From contig NZ_FORM01000002.1 of assembly GCF_900114005.1 (NCBI RefSeq), positions 496,001 through 560,000 on the forward strand: a stretch of 64,000 nt of DNA, in the 5' to 3' direction. The notes below the pieces were generated by a model, which was not told the origin of the DNA, did not search any database, and was given only the letters and a program-made list of their open reading frames with translations. This document shows, piece after piece, positions 27,049 to 33,632 of this stretch. This DNA is from Olleya namhaensis. Its GTDB lineage: Bacteria > Bacteroidota > Bacteroidia > Flavobacteriales > Flavobacteriaceae. How positions within the stretch are numbered: the stretch's first letter is position 1; the number at the start of each line of letters is the position of its first letter. Both the position numbers and the translations under genes were made by a program.

Positions 27049-27056
27049 CAAATATA
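27049..27056 (-). promoter_or_regulatory. -7 promoter element of the TerB-like gene
   Basis: Minus-strand TATATTTG matches the consensus exactly, 24 nt before the ATG at 27024. No -33 TTG seen at the usual distance. Confidence 0.6.
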
Positions 27057-27097
27057 GTTAAACCGCACACCTTTTAAAATTAAAAGTTTCTTTTTTT

Positions 27098-27195
27098 GGG
27101 CGTTTATTTTGCACCTTTTTATTAGGTGCAAAAAACCAGGCTCTCGTGGCTCGCTCTCTGCGAGGAGCTCAGACAGACCACTCCATCCTTAACGC
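27098..27195 (+). repeat. MITE-like intergenic repeat, copy C (diverged core)
   Basis: A 98-bp element beginning GGGCGTTTA and ending ATCCTTAACGC, the same termini as copies A and B. The core differs: it holds a TTGCACCT/AGGTGCAA hairpin and a GGCTCTCGTGGCTCGCTCTC GC-rich stretch. GC content and base composition stand out from its AT-rich surroundings. Confidence 0.75.
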
Positions 27196-27262
27196 GTTAA
27201 CTAATATAGACGTATAAAAGTTAAAATTTGTAAATCTAAAAGCTATTAATTTATGCAATGCT

Positions 27263-27270
27263 TATATTTG
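27263..27270 (+). promoter_or_regulatory. -7 promoter element of mfd
   Basis: TATATTTG, exact consensus, 16 nt before the GTG start of mfd. The -33 partner is not clear. Confidence 0.6.
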
Positions 27271-27286
27271 CACAAACTAAAGTTAA

Positions 27287-30200
27287 GTGAGTAAAACCTT
27301 AATCTCGCAGACCTATTTACAGTCTTTGCAATTGCAAAAACTGCAAACTGCTATATCCCAAACCCAAAGTAAAACGCATTTAAAAGGATTAGTAGGCTCT
27401 TCCCTATCCTACATAATCACTCAAACTTTTAAAAATACACAACTCCCGTTTTTACTTATTTTTAATGATAAAGAGGAAGCCGCATTTTACCTAAACGATC
27501 TAGAACAGCTAATTAATAAAACAGACGTCCTGTTTTACCCAGGTAGTTACCGTAGACCTTATCAAATAGAAGAAACCGATAATGCCAATGTATTACTGCG
27601 TGCAGAAGTACTAAACAGAATCAACTCGCGCAAAAAACCTGCAATAATTGTAACCTATCCTGATGCCTTATTTGAAAAAGTAGTCACCAGAAAAGAGTTA
27701 GAACGTAACACATTAAAAATAAATGTAAATGATAGCCTGTCTATAGACTTTGTAAACGAAATTCTTTTTGACTACAAATTTAAACGTGTCGATTTTGTAA
27801 CAGAACCTGGCGAGTTTTCTGTACGTGGAGGAATTGTAGATGTCTTTTCTTTTAGCCATGATGAGCCTTACCGTATAGAGTTTTTTGGGGACGAAGTTGA
27901 TAGTATCAGGACTTTTGACGTAGAAACACAATTATCCACGGAGCAAATAAAAAAAATTAGCGTCATACCAAATGTGGCCAATAAGTTAATGGACGAGTCC
28001 AGACAAAGTTTTTTAAACTACATCGCTCAAAAAACAGTAGTCTTTGGTAAAAACTTTGATTTAACTTTTGACCGTGTAGACGACTTTTTTGACAAAGCCA
28101 TTACAGCTTTTGTAAAACTTAATCAAGATATAAAACACGCTAAACCATCAGAGTTATTCTGTAATGCAGCAGAACTAAAAAAACAATTATTAGATTTTAC
28201 AATAGTGGAATTTGGTTCGTCTCCTGTTTTTAATCCAACAGAAACAATTGTACATAACACCTCGCCACAACCTACTTTTAATAAACAATTCAATTTATTA
28301 ATAGACAATTTAAACAGTAATCATAATAACGATTACACCAATTATATCGCTTGCGTTAGTGAGCAGCAAGCCAAACGTTTTCATGACATCTTTGATGACG
28401 TAGATCAAAATGTACATTATCAAACGGTGACACTTTCATTATACCAAGGTTTTGTAGATCATGACAATAAAATTGTAGTCTATACAGATCATCAAATTTT
28501 TGAACGCTACCACAAGTTTCATGTTAAAAATGGTTATGCTAAAAAACAAGCCATTACTCTTAAAGATCTAACCAATTTAGATATTGGAGATTATGTTACA
28601 CACATCGATCACGGAATAGGAAAATTTGGTGGACTTCAAAAAATAGATGTAGAAGGTAAAAAACAAGAAGCTATAAAATTAGTATACGGAGAACGCGACG
28701 TATTATATTTAAGCATCCATTCCTTGCACAAAATAACCAAATTTAATGGTAAAGATGGTAAACCACCTAAAGTCTATAAATTAGGTAGTAAAGCATGGAA
28801 AGTACTTAAAGAAAAGACTAAATCTAGAGTAAAACACGTCGCATTTAATCTTATCAAACTATATGCTAAACGTAAACTAGAAAAAGGATATCAATATAAA
28901 CCCGATAGCTATTTACAACACGAATTGGAAGCGTCATTCTTGTATGAAGACACACCTGATCAAATAACTGCAACTGCGGACATAAAAGTAGACATGGAGA
29001 GTGAGCGTCCAATGGACCGTCTTATTTGTGGAGATGTTGGTTTCGGAAAAACAGAAGTTGCCATACGTGCAGCCTTTAAAGCAGTAGATAATGGTAAACA
29101 AGTAGCCGTATTAGTACCTACAACCATTTTGGCATTTCAGCATCACAAAACATTTACAGAACGTTTAAAAGACCTTCCAGTAACTGTAGATTATGTCAAC
29201 CGTTTTAGAACAGCTAAACAGAAAAAAGAAACTTTAGAAAAGCTAGAAAAAGGGCACGTTGATATTATTATCGGAACACACCAACTTGCAAGTAAAAATG
29301 TAAAATTCAAAGATTTAGGACTTTTAATTGTTGACGAAGAGCAAAAGTTTGGAGTCGCAGTAAAAGAAAAACTAAAAACATTAAAAGACAACGTAGACGT
29401 ACTAACACTTACAGCAACACCAATACCTAGAACATTACAGTTTAGTTTAATGGCCGCAAGAGATTTATCCGTTATCACAACACCTCCGCCAAACCGTTAC
29501 CCAATAGAAAGTAATGTTATACGATTTACAGAAGAAGCCATTAGAGATGCTGTAAGCTATGAGATTGAGCGTGGTGGACAAATCTTTTTTATTCATAATC
29601 GTATCGAGAACATTAAAGAAGTTGCCGGTATGATTCAACGATTGGTTCCTGATGCCAAAATAGGTATTGGACATGGACAATTAGAAGGTAAAAAACTAGA
29701 AAGTTTAATGCTTGGTTTTATGGATGGAGAATTTGACGTTTTAGTTAGTACAACTATTATAGAAAGTGGACTGGATGTACCAAATGCAAATACCATTTTT
29801 ATTAATAACGCCAATAATTTTGGGCTAAGTGACTTACACCAAATGCGTGGACGTGTTGGGCGTAGCAACAAAAAAGCCTTTTGTTATTTTATAACACCAG
29901 AATACTCGGCAATGACCGACGATGCCAGAAAACGTATCCAAGCTTTAGAACAATTTACAGAACTAGGTAGCGGATTTAATATTGCCATGAAAGATTTAGA
30001 AATACGTGGCGCAGGAGATTTACTAGGAGGAGAACAAAGTGGATTTATAAACGAGATTGGTTTTGATACGTATCAAAAAATATTAAATGAAGCAATTGAA
30101 GAACTTAAAGAAAATGAATTTAAAGATTTATATAACGAGCCTTTAGAAAACAAAGAATATGTAAAGGATATTACCATAGATACAGACTTTGAACTACTTT

Positions 30201-30625
30201 TCCCTGATGATTATGTAAATAACATCGCAGAGCGTCTAAACCTTTACACGCAACTAAACAACTTTAAAACTGAGGCTGAATTAGCCGAATTTGAAAAGCA
30301 GCTTTTAGACCGTTTTGGAGAATTACCAATTCAGGTTATAGACTTAATTGATAGTGTCCGCATTAAATGGATCGCAACTAAATTAGGTATGGAAAAAGTA
30401 ATAATGAAACAAGGCAAGTTAATTAGCTACTTTATAAATGACCAACAAAGTAGTTTTTACCAGAGTCCTAATTTTACTAAGCTTCTAAAATACGTGCAAA
30501 CGCATCCAAAATCATGTAAAATGAAAGAGAAGCAGACTAGAAATGGTTTGCGATTATTACTTACCTTTGACAACATCAAATCTGTAAAAAAGGCATTAAA
30601 TGCTTTAAAACCAATTTTGGAATAG
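27287..30625 (+). CDS. mfd: Transcription-repair coupling factor Mfd
   Basis: 1112 aa. Mfd removes stalled RNA polymerase from DNA lesions and recruits UvrA. The UvrB-like N-terminal module (~1-330), the RNA polymerase-interacting domain (~430-520, with DYVTHIDHGIGKFGG) and the superfamily 2 translocase (~540-900) are present. Walker A GDVGFGKTE is near residue 582, and the DEEQ box near residue 682, then the TRG region. The start is GTG at 27287, supported by the -7 element just upstream and the absence of an in-frame ATG before SKTLISQTYL. Length is typical. Confidence 0.97.
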   Translation: MSKTLISQTYLQSLQLQKLQTAISQTQSKTHLKGLVGSSLSYIITQTFKNTQLPFLLIFNDKEEAAFYLNDLEQLINKTDVLFYPGSYRRPYQIEETDNANVLLRAEVLNRINSRKKPAIIVTYPDALFEKVVTRKELERNTLKINVNDSLSIDFVNEILFDYKFKRVDFVTEPGEFSVRGGIVDVFSFSHDEPYRIEFFGDEVDSIRTFDVETQLSTEQIKKISVIPNVANKLMDESRQSFLNYIAQKTVVFGKNFDLTFDRVDDFFDKAITAFVKLNQDIKHAKPSELFCNAAELKKQLLDFTIVEFGSSPVFNPTETIVHNTSPQPTFNKQFNLLIDNLNSNHNNDYTNYIACVSEQQAKRFHDIFDDVDQNVHYQTVTLSLYQGFVDHDNKIVVYTDHQIFERYHKFHVKNGYAKKQAITLKDLTNLDIGDYVTHIDHGIGKFGGLQKIDVEGKKQEAIKLVYGERDVLYLSIHSLHKITKFNGKDGKPPKVYKLGSKAWKVLKEKTKSRVKHVAFNLIKLYAKRKLEKGYQYKPDSYLQHELEASFLYEDTPDQITATADIKVDMESERPMDRLICGDVGFGKTEVAIRAAFKAVDNGKQVAVLVPTTILAFQHHKTFTERLKDLPVTVDYVNRFRTAKQKKETLEKLEKGHVDIIIGTHQLASKNVKFKDLGLLIVDEEQKFGVAVKEKLKTLKDNVDVLTLTATPIPRTLQFSLMAARDLSVITTPPPNRYPIESNVIRFTEEAIRDAVSYEIERGGQIFFIHNRIENIKEVAGMIQRLVPDAKIGIGHGQLEGKKLESLMLGFMDGEFDVLVSTTIIESGLDVPNANTIFINNANNFGLSDLHQMRGRVGRSNKKAFCYFITPEYSAMTDDARKRIQALEQFTELGSGFNIAMKDLEIRGAGDLLGGEQSGFINEIGFDTYQKILNEAIEELKENEFKDLYNEPLENKEYVKDITIDTDFELLFPDDYVNNIAERLNLYTQLNNFKTEAELAEFEKQLLDRFGELPIQVIDLIDSVRIKWIATKLGMEKVIMKQGKLISYFINDQQSSFYQSPNFTKLLKYVQTHPKSCKMKEKQTRNGLRLLLTFDNIKSVKKALNALKPILE

Positions 30626-30657
30626 TTTTTGAAATCATAATAGAAAACCCATTAATA

Positions 30658-32043
30658 ATGTATAAAAAAATACTTTTTTTATTAGCTATAGTGCCTAGTT
30701 TTATAGTTGCACAAAACACAATAAAAGGAACATTTACTCCAGCTGAGCAGTTTAAGTTTGCATTCCTGTACCAAGTAACTGCTGACACTTCAATTTTTGT
30801 AGACAATGCAGATATTGCAGAAGACGGAAGCTTTGTTTTTGAATTAAAAAAGACACAAGCACCAGGAACTTACCGTATTGTATACGCGCAACCTCAAGAC
30901 GAATACAACTTTGATTTTCTTTATAACAATGAAGATATCGAGTTGACTTTTGATTTAGATAAAGGTGTAGAATTTGTAACGTCTGAAGAAAACAAACTTT
31001 GGACCTCTTATAATAACAGCATGTCTATGATCGGACAAAGCTTAAATACATTTTATGGTTCAGGTGGGAAAAAAGAAAAGGATTTCAAAAAGATCATCCA
31101 AATACTTTTAAATACACAAACAGAATTTGAAAAAGCAGCAGAAGGCAAACTAGTACTTAATTTTATTACTGCTAGTCAACCTTACGCACCTCAACAATTA
31201 ATTGATGCTAAAACATTTACTGAGAATGCTAAAAAAGCTTATTTCAGCCATATCAATTTTGGAAATCCAGTACTTCAAAATTCAAACTTCTTAATTGAAG
31301 CGACTTTAAATTACGTATTCAATTTTATTGATAACGATGATAAAAATGTATCCTATATCAACAATATCAATACGGTAGAAAAAGCTATTGGTAACAATAG
31401 TAAAGTAAAGAAAATCATATTAGAAATTTTATGGAACCAATTTGCAGTAGAAGAAATTGAGCCTGTAGCTAACCACATTGCAAACACTTACCTATTAGAT
31501 ATTGCTAGGCAAACTAATGATAATGAATTAGTAAAAGAACTAACATATTTTAAAAATGCATCCGTTGGAAATGTAGGACAAGATTTTGAAATCATTATTT
31601 ATGATGAAGAAGGTGCTGCTACCGCTAAAAAAATGCATGATTTAGACGAAGCTAACAACTACTTAGTTGTTTTCTGGAGTACAACGTGTTCTCATTGTTT
31701 AGACGAAATTCCAGAATTACATAAACTAGTTAAAACATTAGATAAAGGACAATTAAAAGTTATTGCTATTGCTTTAGATGAAGACCGTTACAGATGGAAG
31801 GATATGACTTACAAGTTTCCTGAATTTTATCATGTATTTGGTGAAGGAAAATGGGACAACCCAATTGGAGACAACTATAACGTAAAAGCAACGCCAAGTT
31901 ATTTTGTTTTAGATAAAGACAAAAAAATAATCAAAAAACCTTACGACTTCAAAGCTTTTGAAACGTATTTTAAAACGTTACCAAAACCAGAACCTAAGGT
32001 TGAAGTAAATGACGAAGACGAATTGGACTTAGAAAAAGAATAA
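30658..32043 (+). CDS. TlpA-like thioredoxin-fold protein with N-terminal DUF4369/5106-type region
   Basis: 461 aa with a signal peptide (cleavage near FIVAQN, residue ~19), so periplasmic or lipid-facing. Residues ~20-130 resemble the beta-rich DUF4369-type domain. Residues ~305-440 are a thioredoxin fold with redox motif C-S-H-C (Cys344, Cys347) in FWSTTCSHCLDEIP, and a cis-Pro in ATPSYFVL. It probably reduces or isomerises disulfides in exported proteins. The C-terminus is acidic. It is 32 nt downstream of mfd and ends in a strong terminator. Confidence 0.88.
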   Translation: MYKKILFLLAIVPSFIVAQNTIKGTFTPAEQFKFAFLYQVTADTSIFVDNADIAEDGSFVFELKKTQAPGTYRIVYAQPQDEYNFDFLYNNEDIELTFDLDKGVEFVTSEENKLWTSYNNSMSMIGQSLNTFYGSGGKKEKDFKKIIQILLNTQTEFEKAAEGKLVLNFITASQPYAPQQLIDAKTFTENAKKAYFSHINFGNPVLQNSNFLIEATLNYVFNFIDNDDKNVSYINNINTVEKAIGNNSKVKKIILEILWNQFAVEEIEPVANHIANTYLLDIARQTNDNELVKELTYFKNASVGNVGQDFEIIIYDEEGAATAKKMHDLDEANNYLVVFWSTTCSHCLDEIPELHKLVKTLDKGQLKVIAIALDEDRYRWKDMTYKFPEFYHVFGEGKWDNPIGDNYNVKATPSYFVLDKDKKIIKKPYDFKAFETYFKTLPKPEPKVEVNDEDELDLEKE

Positions 32044-32070
32044 GACACTATTAATTAAAATAGAAACAAA

Positions 32071-32103
32071 AAAACGCTTGCATTGCTGCAAGCGTTTTTT
32101 TTT
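32071..32103 (+). terminator. Intrinsic terminator after the TlpA-like gene
   Basis: A 12-bp perfect stem (32071-32082 with 32087-32098) with loop TTGC and a T run extending to 32103. Confidence 0.92.
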
Positions 32104-32206
32104 GTTTTTAATAAAGACTATTACCTCTCTATCATTATCTTATACTATTTGGTATATTTTTTAAAATATTAAATCGCTTTACGCAATTTAAACTTAGACA
32201 AACACA

Positions 32207-32310
32207 ACGTCACATCGAGTAATTTGTGAGGTACGAGCAAATTGTACCCAGATGCCCTTAAAATAGTTCTCGACACAAAATGCCACAAAAGCATTTCACT
32301 CGAACTGACG
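32207..32310. repeat. Long imperfect palindrome, tandem copy 1 (most diverged)
   Basis: Left arm 32207-32254 (starts ACGTCACATCGAGT) and right arm 32265-32310 (starts AGTTCTCGA, ends CACTCGAACTGACG) are imperfect reverse complements, giving a potential ~45-bp stem with a short loop. The 206-213-bp period includes a conserved spacer after the right arm. Confidence 0.88.
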
Positions 32311-32412
32311 AGAACTGCTTACCCTTACGTGTCTCATTACTTATATAGCATTTTAAAGCCTAAGCACATCGTTAGAAACAATAACTACCAAACTAACACA
32401 TCGATAAACATA

Positions 32413-32516
32413 ACGTCACATAGAGTGATTTGTGAGGCACGAGCAAATTGTATCGAGATGTCCTTAAAATAGTTCTCGATACAAAATGCTAAAAACGCAT
32501 TTCACTCGAACTGACG
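32413..32516. repeat. Long imperfect palindrome, tandem copy 2
   Basis: Left arm 32413-32460, right arm 32471-32516, offset 206 nt from copy 1. The spacer between copies (CATCGTTAGAAACAATAAC and following) is shared as well, so the tandem unit is longer than the palindrome. Confidence 0.92.
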
Positions 32517-32623
32517 AGAACTGCTTACTCTTGCGTGTCTTACTCCCCTACTTATATAGCATTTTAAAGCCTAAGCACATCGTTAGAAACAATAACTACC
32601 AAACTAACACACCGATAAACACA

Positions 32624-32727
32624 ACGTCACATCGAGTGATTTGTGAGGCACGAGCAAATTGTATCGAGATGTCCTTAAAATAGTTCTCGATACAAAATGC
32701 TAAAAACGCATTTCACTCGAACTGACG
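32624..32727. repeat. Long imperfect palindrome, tandem copy 3
   Basis: Left arm 32624-32671, right arm 32682-32727, offset 211 nt from copy 2 and nearly identical to it. Confidence 0.92.
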
Positions 32728-32836
32728 AGAACTGCTTACTCTTACGTGTCTCAACGATTTGTTTATTTAGCATTATAAAGTCTATAGCACATCATTGAAA
32801 CAATAACAAAAAACAACTAACACACCGATAAACATA

Positions 32837-32884
32837 ACGTCACATCGAGTGATTTGTGAGGCACGAACAAATTGTATCGAGATG
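32837..32884. repeat. Isolated left arm of the palindrome family (copy 4)
   Basis: Only the left arm is present here, 213 nt after copy 3. Instead of a right arm, the T-rich tract and the end of the DUF6370 lipoprotein gene follow. The matching right arm appears at 33270, on the other side of that gene. Confidence 0.88.
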
Positions 32885-32924
32885 CTTTTTTTATAATATA
32901 GAGCAACACGCAATCCTTAAAAAA

Positions 32925-33227
32925 TTAATCTAACATGTTAACAGCAGTCGCTTGAAAACGATCATCCACCACAGCACCTGTAACCTCAGCTTTTCTAATC
33001 ACCTCGCAAAAACCAGTACCTTCAGCATGTGCATCACCAAAATCATCGATAGCTGCTCCATCAACAAAATAAGCCTTGTCATCAAATCGTACTGCTAGAC
33101 TACAACCGTCTTCCGATGTTAACCCAAATTGGCATTGTCCGCAAGAGATTTCAACAACTTTTACTTCTTCTTTTTTGTTACATGCTAAGCATAAAAACAA
33201 GACTAAAACTAAACTAATATTTTTCAT
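32925..33227 (-). CDS. DUF6370-like small lipoprotein
   Basis: 100 aa. The N-terminus MKNISLVLVLFLCLAC ends in a lipobox with Cys16, so it is a predicted lipoprotein, followed by a short charged linker. The mature part carries C-G-Q-C-Q (residues ~30-34), a further Cys near residue 42 (EDGCSLAVRF) and another in GTGFCEVIRKA, a pattern I associate with DUF6370. Cysteine spacing suggests metal or redox binding, unproven. The gene lies exactly between a lone left palindrome arm and a lone right arm. Confidence 0.8.
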   Translation of the reverse strand: MKNISLVLVLFLCLACNKKEEVKVVEISCGQCQFGLTSEDGCSLAVRFDDKAYFVDGAAIDDFGDAHAEGTGFCEVIRKAEVTGAVVDDRFQATAVNMLD

Positions 33228-33269
33228 GATTTGTAGGTTTTTATTATTTTGAAATTGTGTTACTATTTT

Positions 33270-33315
33270 AGTTCTCGATACAAAATGCTAAAAAAACATT
33301 TCACTCGAACTGACG
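33270..33315. repeat. Isolated right arm of the palindrome family (copy 5)
   Basis: A lone right arm beginning AGTTCTCGATACAAAATGC and ending CACTCGAACTGACG, just upstream of the DUF6370 gene start. It is the inverted partner of 32837-32884. Confidence 0.88.
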
Positions 33316-33440
33316 CGACCTGATTACTCTTGGGGCTATTATCTTGTTCTACTCAATTTGTTCTACTCAATCAAATATAAACTTTGATATATAACTTCGT
33401 TACTTACCAAAACGACCAAGCTAACATAACGATAAACATA

Positions 33441-33547
33441 ACGTCACATCGAGTGGTTTGTGAGGCACGAACAAATTGTATCGAGATGTTCTTATAGTAA
33501 TAGTTCTCGATACAAAATGCTAAAAAAGCATTTCACTCGAACTGACG
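33441..33547. repeat. Long imperfect palindrome, copy 6, next to leuS 3' end
   Basis: A complete unit: left arm 33441-33488, right arm 33502-33547. It lies 86 nt beyond the leuS stop and may form the 3' hairpin of that transcript. A short related-looking element (GCTTCGTGCCTCGCAATGAC, starting 33600) sits between it and leuS. Confidence 0.9.
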
Positions 33548-33632
33548 TGACCTGATTACTTTTACTTGTCTTATTATTAGTTATCTCAATAATGAGATTG
33601 CTTCGTGCCTCGCAATGACGTTTGCCTCCTAA

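Larger units (their letters stand above)
33228..33632. other. 405-bp repeat-rich gap between lipoprotein gene and leuS
   Basis: Apart from the right arm at 33270-33315 and the palindrome at 33441-33547, there is a short direct repeat TTGTTCTACTCAAT (near 33343 and 33359) and a repeat-derived tail at 33590-33620. No ORF, RNA gene or consensus -7 element was found. Confidence 0.6.

Noticed and set aside
27025-27051. TTG start extending the TerB-like protein
   Set aside because: It would overlap the exact -7 promoter element at 27049-27056, so transcription must start downstream.
28123-29871. Several minus-strand ORFs of 60-95 codons inside mfd
   Set aside because: They are shadow frames of mfd, without start context or domain content.
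32242-32683. Two ORFs of 60-76 codons in tandem, similar to each other
   Set aside because: They lie wholly within the palindromic repeat array and their shared sequence is simply the repeat read in one frame.
32207-33547. CRISPR array
   Set aside because: The repeated unit is over 100 bp with conserved spacers between copies, the units are palindromic arms, and no cas gene is near.
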